Origin: Bifidobacterium breve
GTDB taxonomy: Bacteria; Actinomycetota; Acidimicrobiia; IMCC26256; JAENVU01
Length of the DNA stretch: 60,244 nucleotides
NCBI GenBank assembly: GCA_945865605.1
Contig: CAMBEL010000009.1
Span: forward strand, 1 to 60,244
Reading direction: 5' to 3'
Shown here piece after piece: positions 16,986 to 25,221 of the stretch. Every line of letters starts with the position of its first letter. Position 1 is the stretch's first letter. The notes below the pieces were generated by a model, which worked only from the letters and a program-made list of their open reading frames with translations, was not told where the DNA came from and searched no databases. The position numbers were made by a program, and so were the translations under genes.

Positions 16986-18378
16986 TCACCGACGGTGGCT
17001 CCGAACGAGGACCGTAAGGAACCTCGTGTTCGCCTATTTCTCCCGTTCTCCAACGTCGTGCCATACCGCGCAACACGAAAACGGTGGCGGTTGCCACGGC
17101 GGCGTAAATAAAGAGAATGCCCAAGAAACTCCACAGCACGCCAGGGTTCGTAGTCGCACCATCTTCGACCTTCATGAATCCATGCACGATCCAGGGTTGC
17201 CGACCGACTTCCGTTACGACCCAACCGGACTCGAGGGCGATCGCTGCGCCAATACCTGCCACCGACGCGCAACGAAGAAACCACTTGGTGCGCGGTAGGT
17301 CACGCTTGCGCCACCAAACGAACCCGAACCAGGCGCTAAGGAGGGCGAGGAGAGTGCCCATCCCGATCATGATGTCCCAAGCCCAGTGAACGACATTCAC
17401 CTGACGAATCTTCGGGCGTTCATCGGCCGGTACTGCATCCAGGCCTTGAATCTCTGTAGACCTGCTGAAACCTGACAGAAACGATGCCATTCCTGGAATC
17501 GCTATTCCACCAACCACTTCTCCGTCATCGTTCATGTAACCACCGATGGTTTCTGGTACATCGGTAGCGGTTTCCGGCACCATCTCGATCGCCGCGAACT
17601 TGGTCGGTTCGTTATTGAACGTCGCGCGCGCCACGGTATCCCCGACAAGCATCTGCACGGGTGCTGCGATCGCAGCGATTGTGAAGGGAATCAAAAACCC
17701 GAGCCGCGTGTAATGATCGCGGCGCCCCTTGAGCATTGCAACTGCGTAAACAGAGGCAACCATGAACCCGCCGACCAGATAGGCCGCGACAAGCATGTGG
17801 AGTGCCTCATAGGGCATCGCATTATTAAACATGACGCCGATCGGGTCTACATCGACGACGGCACCCGCACTATCCAGTGTGAATCCGGACGGTTGGTTCA
17901 TCCATCCGTTTGCCGCAACGACAGAGACTGTGCCGCCAATACCTGCGAGAACGATTGGCACACCGGTCCAGAAGTGAGCTCTGGGCGGAAGCCTGTCCCA
18001 GCCATAAATATAAATCGCGAGGAAGATCGCTTCGGTGAAGAAAAACAATCCCTCAATCGCGAACGGAATGCCGAACGCATCACCGAACCGCCCCATAAAC
18101 CGCGGCCACAACAATCCAAATTCGAACGTGAGTACCGTTCCCGTAACTGCTCCCACTGCAAAGGTGACGGCCATAACCTTCGACCAACGCCGAGCGAGTG
18201 TGCGTGCGTCTTCATCACCTTTTTTCAACCATCGTCTCTCGGCGACGAGCATCATGAACGCCCACGAAACACCTAGAGGGACTAGGAGAATGTGTACTGC
18301 AAGCGATAGGGCCATCTGCGCGCGAGCCCACGGGAGTGGGTCGACAGCGAGGGTGACGAGAAGTGCGGAAGGCCTCAT
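16969..18378 (-). CDS. cydA: Cytochrome bd oxidase subunit I
   Basis: 469 aa polytopic membrane protein carrying hemes b558, b595 and d. The first helix contains HILLVPLGVSWAFMML with the conserved His ligand. The quinol-binding loop begins TKFAAIE and is short, as in non-enterobacterial bd oxidases. The protein ends in a soluble Pro-rich tail. It is used at low oxygen or under oxidative stress. A TAGGAT box lies seven bases before the ATG, so it may have its own near-leaderless promoter. cydDC, needed to mature bd oxidases in many bacteria, is not in the window. Confidence 0.94.
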   Translation of the reverse strand: MRPSALLVTLAVDPLPWARAQMALSLAVHILLVPLGVSWAFMMLVAERRWLKKGDEDARTLARRWSKVMAVTFAVGAVTGTVLTFEFGLLWPRFMGRFGDAFGIPFAIEGLFFFTEAIFLAIYIYGWDRLPPRAHFWTGVPIVLAGIGGTVSVVAANGWMNQPSGFTLDSAGAVVDVDPIGVMFNNAMPYEALHMLVAAYLVGGFMVASVYAVAMLKGRRDHYTRLGFLIPFTIAAIAAPVQMLVGDTVARATFNNEPTKFAAIEMVPETATDVPETIGGYMNDDGEVVGGIAIPGMASFLSGFSRSTEIQGLDAVPADERPKIRQVNVVHWAWDIMIGMGTLLALLSAWFGFVWWRKRDLPRTKWFLRCASVAGIGAAIALESGWVVTEVGRQPWIVHGFMKVEDGATTNPGVLWSFLGILFIYAAVATATVFVLRGMARRWRTGEIGEHEVPYGPRSEPPSVSVPGG

Positions 18379-18399
18379 AAAAAATATCCTAGGGTCGTC

Positions 18400-18813
18400 T
18401 CATGCGGGCGCTACTAATGCAAGCCGATCGCGCAACCGGGCCGGGATTGTGACTGAAGTGTGTGTGCCTGGGGTGACGCTCACATAGGTGATCACGCCGG
18501 TACATACGGACCGGTCGCCTACCGTCGATCGATATGTGAGGTCGAGGCTCTTATTTCCGAGCCGGGTTGGAGACACTTCTATCTCCACCCTTTCGTCAAA
18601 CCCTGCGGGACCTTCCCACTCTACGACTACCTTCACAATCATCAAGTCATAATCCGTGAAGAACGCCTTCGACGGATCATCGCCTAACCATTCGAAAAAT
18701 CGCGTACATGCCTCGTCGAAGAATGTAAGCCAATGAGCGTTGAACACGACCCCCTGCTGATCTACTTCGGCATAGCGAGGTCGAACGGTATGAACGAATG
18801 GTTCAGTCGTCAC
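18400..18813 (-). CDS. Acyl-CoA thioesterase, 4HBT hot-dog family (YbgC-like)
   Basis: 137 aa single hot-dog protein. The N-terminus reads VRPRYAEVDQQGVVFNAHWL, the typical 4-hydroxybenzoyl-CoA thioesterase core in which the Asp of the EVDQQG segment is the catalytic residue. It would hydrolyse an acyl-CoA thioester in the cytosol; the substrate is unknown. The GTG start at 18813 begins two bases after the pheT stop, which argues for coupling. A longer reading starting at 18864 overlaps pheT and is not favoured. cydA follows 21 bp downstream. Confidence 0.85.
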   Translation of the reverse strand: MTTEPFVHTVRPRYAEVDQQGVVFNAHWLTFFDEACTRFFEWLGDDPSKAFFTDYDLMIVKVVVEWEGPAGFDERVEIEVSPTRLGNKSLDLTYRSTVGDRSVCTGVITYVSVTPGTHTSVTIPARLRDRLALVAPA

Positions 18814-18815
18814 AA

Positions 18816-21206
18816 CTAGGTCCGGAATTCGGCACCGTGTACACGAACTACCGCGTCGATGCACTCTTGTCGCACTTCGGCCACTTCGCTATCGGTGAGG
18901 GTTCGATCAGCTGCTCTAAAGCACAAAGCAAATGCAACGCTCCTGCTACGACCTTCCGGTCGAAACTCATCGAACGGATACACGTGCTCGAGCAGCTCGC
19001 CGGCGGTCGCCATCAAAGTTGCTTGCACGGCACCAGCAGACACCGCGTCGCCGAGCACGAAAGCCAGGTCAACGCTCGACGTTGGAAACCTCGAGAGCGG
19101 AACAAACGTGCGCTGTCGCCTGATCCCATCTAAGAGTGCGTCCAAATCAACTTCCAGGGCAACTAGCGGACGCGCGACGCCGACCCGTTCCCCTACTCCT
19201 GGAGCAATCTCTCCGACATGGCCAATCGATTCGCCATCTACCAAGACCGCCGCTGACCGTGTCGGGTGAAATCCGGGGGCGGGCGCTGCCTCAAGACGGA
19301 GGTCCGCTAGTTCAAGCGCTACTGACAACGCGTCAATAATCTCTGTTACGTCGTGCACATCAACCGGCCGGTCGAGTTCGACGGGAGCACGCCTAACGGT
19401 GCCCGCTATCAACACCGCCAATCGGTCTCGCTCATCCGGTAGTAATGCATCGCCGACGGGCGGCAAGAAAACATGACCGACTTCGAATAGCGCAAGATCG
19501 ACACGACTAAGCCCGGCGTTGTAGGCCGCTGCCCGCAAAAGACCTGGGATGAGCGATGGGCGCAATACGGGCTCTTCGGAACGCAACGCGTTGGAGGCGC
19601 GCACGGTGCGATCTGGATCCAATCCAATCGCAGCGACGTCATCGGGTGCAATCAAGGGAATGGTCATAGCTTCGGAGCAACCCATACCAACCAGTACGTC
19701 TGTCACCAAACGGCGTTCGCGTTGGCGAACCGTTAGACCGCCACCTTGTTCCGTTGTGTGTGGCAAGGTCCGCGGTATTTCATCAAGACCAACACGGCGT
19801 CCGACCTCTTCAATGATGTCAATTTCTCGTTCGAGATCCGGTCGGTACGTCGGCGCGACTGCGATGAACCCATCGTCAAGGGTCGCGTCTACTTCGATGG
19901 CAATGCCCAGCGGCGTCAGCGACTCCTTGATCCATTCAGCGCTCAAGTCGAGACCAAGAATGGCATTGACGCGAGCCGTCCGAACTGCAATCCTCTCGCG
20001 TTGCACGGGCTCCGGATAGACATCGATCGGTCCCGGCGCGACTTGAGCTGCGGCGACTTCAATAAGAAGTTGGGCAGCCCGTGTTGACGCAGCTAGTACA
20101 CCGTTCGGGTCCACACCACGTTCGAAGCGCGCCGAAGCCTCAGAACGAAGGCCCAAACGTTTCGACGTCTTGGAGATTCCCATAGGCGTGAAGTAGGCCG
20201 CTTCGAGGAGTACCTCAGTCGTGGTCGCCTGCACCTCCGCTTGCGACCCTCCCATGATTCCCGCGATCGCCTGGCCATCACCTTGAGCGTCACAAACAAG
20301 AAGATCGTCGGGAGTGAGGATGCGCTGTACCCCATCGAGCGTCGTGATTGTCTCTTTTTCTCGCGCGAGCCGCACGATGATTCCCCTACCCGGCAAGCGA
20401 GAAAGGTCGAACGCGTGCAATGGATGACCGCGCTCCAACATCACGTAGTTGGTCACATCAACAACGTTGGAAATCGAACGCATCCCCGCAAGCGCAAGTC
20501 GCTGTTGCATCCATACGGGCGAAGCGCCAATTGTCACTGCGATTCTTCGCGCTGCAAATCGTGGACACGCGTCGATCGCTTCGATCTCAACACTTATATC
20601 GTCGTCTGTACGCGATCCCACCGTCGTGTTCTCGGGTTCTGAAATGTTCAAAACAACATCGAAATGGGCTGCAAGTTCACGCGCGATTCCGATTACAGAC
20701 ATTGCATCTGGTCTGTTCGGAGTAATGGAGAGATCGAATACCACGTCGTGAAGACCGAGAACATCGCGGACATCGGTGCCGAGCGCCGAGCCCTCTCCAA
20801 GCGACATGATGCCTTCGTGGTCATCACCAAGCCCTAGTTCGCGCGCAGAACAAAGCATCCCATCAGAGGTCTCGCCGCGGATCTTGCGTTTCTCTAGGGT
20901 GTACCCGCCTGGCAATGTTGCGCCTGATGGAGCGAATGCAACGACCATGCCAGCAACGACGTTCGGTGCGCCACAAACCACAGTGGTGGTTCCGTCCCCG
21001 TAGTCGACTTCCACCAAGCTCAACTTGTCTGCGTTCGGATGCTTCCGAACTTCGAGCGCGCGTGCCACACGCACGCCCACAATCTCACGCCCAGGTGTTT
21101 CGATCGCTTCGACTTCAAGACCTAGGCGATCAAGAGCTTCCGCTATCGCTGACGGTTCAGCCTCAATCGGAGCAAACTCACGGATCCATGAAAGCGGGGC
21201 GCGCAC
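18816..21206 (-). CDS. pheT: Phenylalanyl-tRNA synthetase beta subunit
   Basis: 796 aa subunit of the (alpha-beta)2 PheRS, which carries editing and tRNA-binding domains. The N-terminal tRNA-binding OB domain is at about residues 38-150 (EVRKHPNADKLSLVEVDYGD). The B3/B4 editing domain and B5 domain follow (LERGHPLHAFDLSRLPGRG, then YPEPVQRERIAVR). A ferredoxin-like anticodon-binding domain closes the chain (FPTSSVDLAFVL). Length is normal. It lies eight bases after pheS. Confidence 0.97.
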   Translation of the reverse strand: MRAPLSWIREFAPIEAEPSAIAEALDRLGLEVEAIETPGREIVGVRVARALEVRKHPNADKLSLVEVDYGDGTTTVVCGAPNVVAGMVVAFAPSGATLPGGYTLEKRKIRGETSDGMLCSARELGLGDDHEGIMSLGEGSALGTDVRDVLGLHDVVFDLSITPNRPDAMSVIGIARELAAHFDVVLNISEPENTTVGSRTDDDISVEIEAIDACPRFAARRIAVTIGASPVWMQQRLALAGMRSISNVVDVTNYVMLERGHPLHAFDLSRLPGRGIIVRLAREKETITTLDGVQRILTPDDLLVCDAQGDGQAIAGIMGGSQAEVQATTTEVLLEAAYFTPMGISKTSKRLGLRSEASARFERGVDPNGVLAASTRAAQLLIEVAAAQVAPGPIDVYPEPVQRERIAVRTARVNAILGLDLSAEWIKESLTPLGIAIEVDATLDDGFIAVAPTYRPDLEREIDIIEEVGRRVGLDEIPRTLPHTTEQGGGLTVRQRERRLVTDVLVGMGCSEAMTIPLIAPDDVAAIGLDPDRTVRASNALRSEEPVLRPSLIPGLLRAAAYNAGLSRVDLALFEVGHVFLPPVGDALLPDERDRLAVLIAGTVRRAPVELDRPVDVHDVTEIIDALSVALELADLRLEAAPAPGFHPTRSAAVLVDGESIGHVGEIAPGVGERVGVARPLVALEVDLDALLDGIRRQRTFVPLSRFPTSSVDLAFVLGDAVSAGAVQATLMATAGELLEHVYPFDEFRPEGRSRSVAFALCFRAADRTLTDSEVAEVRQECIDAVVRVHGAEFRT

Positions 21207-21214
21207 TGTGGCCT

Positions 21215-22240
21215 CTAATACCGGGTTAGGAAACGGACATCGTTGTCGAAGAAGGTCTTGATTGGTTCTACGCCGTATCGCAACATCGGCATCCGCTCAA
21301 GACCGAAGCCAAATGCAAAACCAGAAAACTCCTCAGGATCGATTCCTACGGATCGGAAGACGTTGGGGTCAACCATTCCGCACCCACCTAACTCAATCCA
21401 TCCCGTGTTCGAACACACGCGGCACCCGGAGCCGTCACAGAAAACGCAACTCAATGCGAACTCAGCCGAAGGCTCCGTGAACGGAAAGTACGACGGTAGG
21501 AGCCTCGATTGAACTTTCTGTCCGAAGTAAGCGCTCGTGAACGCCTCGATGGTTCCGGCAAGATCGCCAAAGGTCAGGCCCCTATCAACAGCCAAGCCTT
21601 CGATTTGATGGAAGACCGGAGAATGGCGCGCGTCGAGAGTTTCGTTACGGTAAGTGCGTCCCGGCATGACGCAATAGATAGGTGGCGTCTGTGACTCCAT
21701 CACGCGAACCTGAACAGGTGACGTATGTGTACGCAGCAAAACCTGCTCCGGTTCCCCTAGATTGACATAGAGGGTGTCTTGCATCGCCCGCGCTGGATGT
21801 CCTGGCGGGAAGTTAAGCGCTTCGAAGTTGTACCAGTCGCTCTCAACCTCTGGTCCTTCAGCTACCTGATAGCCAAGACTCACAAACACGTCTTCAAGAT
21901 CGCGTCGGCATTGCGTAACAAGATGCATGTGTCCGCGCTTACGACCATGTCCCCGCAGAGTGAGGTCGATGGGCGATTCATCGATTGTCTCGGGCCCGGC
22001 GACCGCATCTGCCGCATCGAGTGCCTCGGTCATCTTGGCAGTAAATAAAGAGACCGCCTGACCGACGATGGGCCTGTCTTTAGGGGACAGCGACTTGATT
22101 GTTTCCTTCACCCGCGCGGCGACACCCCGTTTCCCGAGGTACTCCCGGCGCAACTCGGCGAGTTGTTCGGGAGACCGCGCAGCCGACACCGCTTCAAGCG
22201 CTGCGGTGAGATTGAGGTCGGGAACGGCGTCAGCATCCAT
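21215..22240 (-). CDS. pheS: Phenylalanyl-tRNA synthetase alpha subunit
   Basis: 341 aa catalytic subunit of PheRS, a class II synthetase. An N-terminal coiled-coil (about residues 15-80) precedes the catalytic core. Motif 2 is around RNETLDARHSPVFHQIEGLA and motif 3 near the C-terminus (GFAFGFGLERMPMLRYGV). The CxxC-containing segment FCDGSGCRVCSNTGW is seen in many bacterial PheS proteins. A 58-bp gap separates it from the RNA methyltransferase gene upstream; no T-box or attenuator was recognised there. Confidence 0.97.
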   Translation of the reverse strand: MDADAVPDLNLTAALEAVSAARSPEQLAELRREYLGKRGVAARVKETIKSLSPKDRPIVGQAVSLFTAKMTEALDAADAVAGPETIDESPIDLTLRGHGRKRGHMHLVTQCRRDLEDVFVSLGYQVAEGPEVESDWYNFEALNFPPGHPARAMQDTLYVNLGEPEQVLLRTHTSPVQVRVMESQTPPIYCVMPGRTYRNETLDARHSPVFHQIEGLAVDRGLTFGDLAGTIEAFTSAYFGQKVQSRLLPSYFPFTEPSAEFALSCVFCDGSGCRVCSNTGWIELGGCGMVDPNVFRSVGIDPEEFSGFAFGFGLERMPMLRYGVEPIKTFFDNDVRFLTRY

Positions 22241-22298
22241 GGGAACGTCTGGAGTCTAGAGAGACAGGTTCGGGAAAAGCGCGACGATTCACAACAAG

Positions 22299-23099
22299 TC
22301 AGATCTCTTGCGATCTTTGGCGCGCCGCTTCGAAGCACAGCACACTGCCTGCTACGGCGAGGTTGATGCTCTCGGTCTCGCCCGCCATCGGGATCGTTAC
22401 CCATTCATCGATGTGAGCCCGAACATCTGCCGGTAGGCCGTGAGCTTCACTGCCGAGCACAATCGCAACCCCTCCTCGCAAATCAGCCTCGCCATAAGAC
22501 CGCTCACCGAAAGACGAAGTCCCAATACGACGTCTCCCTTGTGCGGCGAGACCATCGAGTGCGGCGCACGGATCAGGGAACTGCAAGACGGGAACCGACA
22601 GAATCGACCCCGCCGATGAGCGCACAACCTTCGGGTTAAAGGGATCCACCGTGTCTCCACAACAGATCACCGCTTCCGCTCCAGATGCTTCTGCGGTCCG
22701 CAGAAGGGTCCCGAGATTCCCAGGGTCCGAAACACCAACAAGCACCAGGACCGGAGCGTTACCACTTAGGGCAGCAGGCTCATCTGGCATCGGAACTATC
22801 GCGAGGACGGGTTGGGGCGTACGGGTTGTCCCGAGTTTCTCAAGCACTCCGTCTTTGAGCTCACATATTCGTATTTCCGCATCGTGAGCGGTTGCCATTA
22901 GCTCGGGGAATGCTTTGCGTGTTCCCAGAGCTACATAAATGGTTTCGATGTCGGCCTCACGACGGATGGCATCGGCTACAAGTCGAGGGCCCTCTAGAAC
23001 GTAGGCACGCTCTTTGCGACGCACTGCACTATCGCGCAGCAATGCGCGCAATCGTTGCGCTTCAACATGTCGTGCACCGATTACGTCGTCGTTGCCCAT
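22299..23099 (-). CDS. TrmH/SpoU-family RNA 2'-O-methyltransferase
   Basis: About 266 aa SPOUT methyltransferase. The SAM-binding knot motifs are present: NLGTLLRTAEASGAEAVI, then VLGSEAHGLP and ESINLAVAGSVLCFEAAR. An N-terminal substrate-binding domain occupies about the first 100 residues. Such genes sit between rplT and pheS in many actinobacteria and modify rRNA or tRNA; the target base is not deducible. The ATG at 23099 begins seven bases after the rplT stop. A start at 23129 inside rplT is possible. Confidence 0.9.
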   Translation of the reverse strand: MGNDDVIGARHVEAQRLRALLRDSAVRRKERAYVLEGPRLVADAIRREADIETIYVALGTRKAFPELMATAHDAEIRICELKDGVLEKLGTTRTPQPVLAIVPMPDEPAALSGNAPVLVLVGVSDPGNLGTLLRTAEASGAEAVICCGDTVDPFNPKVVRSSAGSILSVPVLQFPDPCAALDGLAAQGRRRIGTSSFGERSYGEADLRGGVAIVLGSEAHGLPADVRAHIDEWVTIPMAGETESINLAVAGSVLCFEAARQRSQEI

Positions 23100-23106
23100 C
23101 GATGTT

Positions 23107-23469
23107 TCAGGCCGCTTCGAGCGCCTCACGGGCCGTGGTCACCAAAGCGCCGAACGCCACCGAATCGCGAACAGCGATATCGGCCAACACCTTGCGGTCA
23201 ACTTCGACCTCTGCGGCCTTTAGGCCCGCGATGAATCTCGAGTAGCTGATGCCCTGTTCTCTGCATGCTGCATTGATACGAACGATCCAGAGCTTGCGAA
23301 ACTCCCCCTTGCGTGCGCGCCTGTCACGGTAGGCATACTGGCCAGAGTGCAGAACTTGTTCGTTGGCGGCACGGAAGTGCCTACTGCGCGCGCCGGAATA
23401 CCCCTCGGCCTTGGCCAAGATCGACCTGCGATTCTTTTTTCCTGAAACTGCGCGCTTTACGCGTGCCAT
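23107..23469 (-). CDS. rplT: 50S ribosomal protein L20
   Basis: 120 aa basic ribosomal protein that binds 23S rRNA early in assembly. The N-terminus [20 protein letters not shown] and the motif [20 protein letters not shown] match the L20 family. Length is normal. It lies in the conserved infC-rpmI-rplT order with 50 bp after rpmI. In other bacteria L20 feeds back on this operon through mRNA binding; no L20-binding structure was identified here. Confidence 0.98.
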   Translation of the reverse strand: MARVKRAVSGKKNRRSILAKAEGYSGARSRHFRAANEQVLHSGQYAYRDRRARKGEFRKLWIVRINAACREQGISYSRFIAGLKAAEVEVDRKVLADIAVRDSVAFGALVTTAREALEAA

Positions 23470-23519
23470 AGCTCTTCTCCCTCGTGTACAGAAACCCGCG
23501 CCATTAGGCCGGGACGCTT

Positions 23520-23717
23520 CTAAGCGCGGCCCAACATGCGCTCGACGTGCTTCTTGTCTCCACCGGTAACTTCGGCGCCGCGGGCTAGCCGGCGTGTCCG
23601 CTTAGTGGGTTTGTGTTCGAGCAGGTGTGCTCGAAATGCCTTGCGGCGGCGGATCTTTCCTGATCCGGTGAGCTTGAATCTTTTAGCTGCGCCTCGGTGG
23701 GTCTTGACCTTTGGCAT
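23520..23717 (-). CDS. rpmI: 50S ribosomal protein L35
   Basis: 65 aa basic protein of the large subunit. The N-terminus [20 protein letters not shown] is the L35 signature, and [16 protein letters not shown] follows. The start codon is one base after the infC stop, so the two are probably translated together. Confidence 0.98.
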   Translation of the reverse strand: MPKVKTHRGAAKRFKLTGSGKIRRRKAFRAHLLEHKPTKRTRRLARGAEVTGGDKKHVERMLGRA

Positions 23718-23718
23718 T

Positions 23719-24396
23719 TCAGACTCCTGATGGTGCGCCGGTTGGTTCCGGCGGAACTTCGATTATCGCTGGTATTGATTGGGTGAGAACTTCGGATGCA
23801 ATTTCTGTCTCGATCTTGGCTTCGACCGGCGTTGATTCTGTTGGTGCTACTTCTGTGCGTGGCTTGGCTGGTTTCGGCTTGCGGCGACTCGGGTTCAACA
23901 CCATCGTCATGTTGCGACCGTCCTGACGTGGTGCCATCTCAACCATTGCAACCTCGATGACGTCTTCGGCAATTCGGTCGAGGATTTTGCGACCCAACTC
24001 TGGGTGCGCCATCTCTCGGCCTCGGAACATGATCGTGACCTTGACCTTGTTCCCATCGTTTAGAAAAGACAACACCTTCCTCGTCTTAGTCGCATAATCA
24101 TGACTATCGATTTTCGGTCGGTACTTCATCTCCTTGATCACTACATTCGTAGCTTTGCGTCGTGATTCTTTGCGCTTCTGCTGCTGCTCGTACTGCCAAC
24201 GGCTGTAGTCCATGATGCGACACACCGGTGGGTTCTCGCTGGGAGCGACCTCGACGAGGTCCAACCCTTGTTCGGCGGCGAGTGCGAGTGCCTCCGTGAC
24301 AGCCCTCGGGCCCAACTTCTCGCCGTCTTCGGCAATTAGAAATACTTCGCGAGCTCGGATGCGATCGTTGATCCGGGGTTCGTCAGCAGTTGCGAT
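23719..24396 (-). CDS. infC: Translation initiation factor IF-3, non-canonical ATC start
   Basis: 225 aa factor that binds the 30S subunit and rejects wrong start codons. The N-domain begins [16 protein letters not shown] and is followed by the linker and the C-domain ([29 protein letters not shown]). A Pro/Glu-rich tail of about 50 residues makes it longer than the E. coli protein. No ATG, GTG or TTG lies in frame near the expected N-terminus. The ATC at 24396 sits six bases after a near-perfect Shine-Dalgarno. E. coli infC likewise uses a rare start (ATT), through which IF-3 represses its own synthesis, so the same loop is inferred here. Confidence 0.93.
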   Translation of the reverse strand: MATADEPRINDRIRAREVFLIAEDGEKLGPRAVTEALALAAEQGLDLVEVAPSENPPVCRIMDYSRWQYEQQQKRKESRRKATNVVIKEMKYRPKIDSHDYATKTRKVLSFLNDGNKVKVTIMFRGREMAHPELGRKILDRIAEDVIEVAMVEMAPRQDGRNMTMVLNPSRRKPKPAKPRTEVAPTESTPVEAKIETEIASEVLTQSIPAIIEVPPEPTGAPSGV

Positions 24397-24566
24397 TTTT
24401 GCATCACCTCTTCGGTTTGTGGTTCCGCCGGTTTCCCAGGCGGCTGGTAAGTCGTCCCACCAGTCCCAAACGCGAAACCGGTGGACACCAAGAAGCGTCC
24501 ACCGTCCGGCGTAAGCCGGTCGACCGGTGGGTCCGGTCGAAACGGACGACCCGGACTCGATGCCAT
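24336..24566 (-). CDS. Possible small upstream frame overlapping the infC start
   Basis: 76-codon frame starting at an ATG at 24566 with GGGAA shortly upstream. It contains the infC Shine-Dalgarno and ends 61 bases inside infC in a different frame. The product is Pro/Gly-rich (RPFRPDPPVDRLTPDGG) and matches no family I know. It could be a leader peptide coupling ribosome flow to infC, or chance. Third-position GC is only moderately raised, so I treat it as weak. Confidence 0.25.
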   Translation of the reverse strand: MASSPGRPFRPDPPVDRLTPDGGRFLVSTGFAFGTGGTTYQPPGKPAEPQTEEVMQKSQLLTNPGSTIASELAKYF

Positions 24567-24698
24567 TCGCTATTCCCTTTTGGGGTGTCGCTCGGGCGTT
24601 CGGCCGGGTGGAGCCCAACCCGTCAAATTCGCAAGTTTTTGCGGTAATTCGGGTTAGTCCCACTTCCCAATTCAATTGTTCTGGCAGGATACACCGCG
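24397..24698 (-). other. infC leader and divergent intergenic region
   Basis: This 302-base stretch between infC and the divergent DUF1844 gene is the longest gap without a confident gene. It holds the infC Shine-Dalgarno, the possible small frame described separately, and presumably both promoters. TTGAAT near 24675 and TTGACG near 24626 on the minus strand could be -35 boxes, but no -10 box at proper spacing was convincing. No terminator-antiterminator pair was recognised. Confidence 0.5.
24403..24410 (-). promoter_or_regulatory. Strong Shine-Dalgarno that sets the infC ATC start
   Basis: The minus strand reads GAGGTGAT, part of AAGAGGTGAT, which matches the ideal AGGAGGTGAT at nine of ten positions. 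It is spaced six bases from the ATC codon. A strong site compensating for a weak initiation codon is the pattern expected for IF-3 autoregulation. Confidence 0.75.
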
Positions 24699-25163
24699 AT
24701 GAGCAGTCTTTGGACACCGTACGGCGAAGAACCTGTAGGAAATCCGACGGGGGGCCCGGAACCGGAACCTGGTTTTGGACCCTTAAGTGATGGAACCACT
24801 GAGCCACCAGGCCCACCAGGCCCACCAGGCGAATTGGACGAGGAGCAAATGCGCGAGATGCTCTCGCGGTTGGCTGCCACGCCGGTTGAGGCGATTGTCA
24901 CACAATTCGCAGTGGAACTGCAGGAGATTTGTGTCTTGCATTTGGGATTGGCGGGTGAACGCCCAGAATCATTGCTCCAAGCTGCCCTCGCTCTGGACGC
25001 AATGGCATCTCTTTCCGAAGGCCTTGGAGACAGACTTGCCCCCAACACCGACGCGCTACGTCAAGCCGTTTCCCAGCTACGGCTCGCGTATGTTGAGATC
25101 ACTTCTGGTAACCCGACAGTTACCGGAGAACAGCCAGTGATCGGCCCTGACAACAGCCCGTGA
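24699..25163 (+). CDS. DUF1844 family protein
   Basis: 154 aa acidic protein of unknown function. Residues 1-45 are Pro/Gly/Glu-rich with a collagen-like PPGPPGPPGE tract. The conserved part (about 50-125) includes VEAIVTQFAVELQEICVLH and is predicted helical. The family often lies beside infC in actinobacteria, as here, where it is divergent from infC. No signal peptide or enzyme motif is seen. The family assignment is from memory of its core and context. Confidence 0.65.
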   Translation: MSSLWTPYGEEPVGNPTGGPEPEPGFGPLSDGTTEPPGPPGPPGELDEEQMREMLSRLAATPVEAIVTQFAVELQEICVLHLGLAGERPESLLQAALALDAMASLSEGLGDRLAPNTDALRQAVSQLRLAYVEITSGNPTVTGEQPVIGPDNSP

Positions 25164-25221
25164 GAAATCCCTTCTTTGCTCCTTCGGCAAACCCAATATT
25201 GACCATGAACCCGGAAGGCGC

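Noticed and set aside
18384-18396. AT-rich run after the thioesterase as a rho-independent terminator
   Set aside because: There is no hairpin before the T-run on the minus strand; TAGGAT seven bases before the cydA ATG fits a promoter element better.
24799-24831. Three CCACCAGGC-type repeats in plus orientation
   Set aside because: They encode the PPGPPGPPGE tract of the DUF1844 protein in frame; coding low complexity, not a CRISPR or regulatory repeat.
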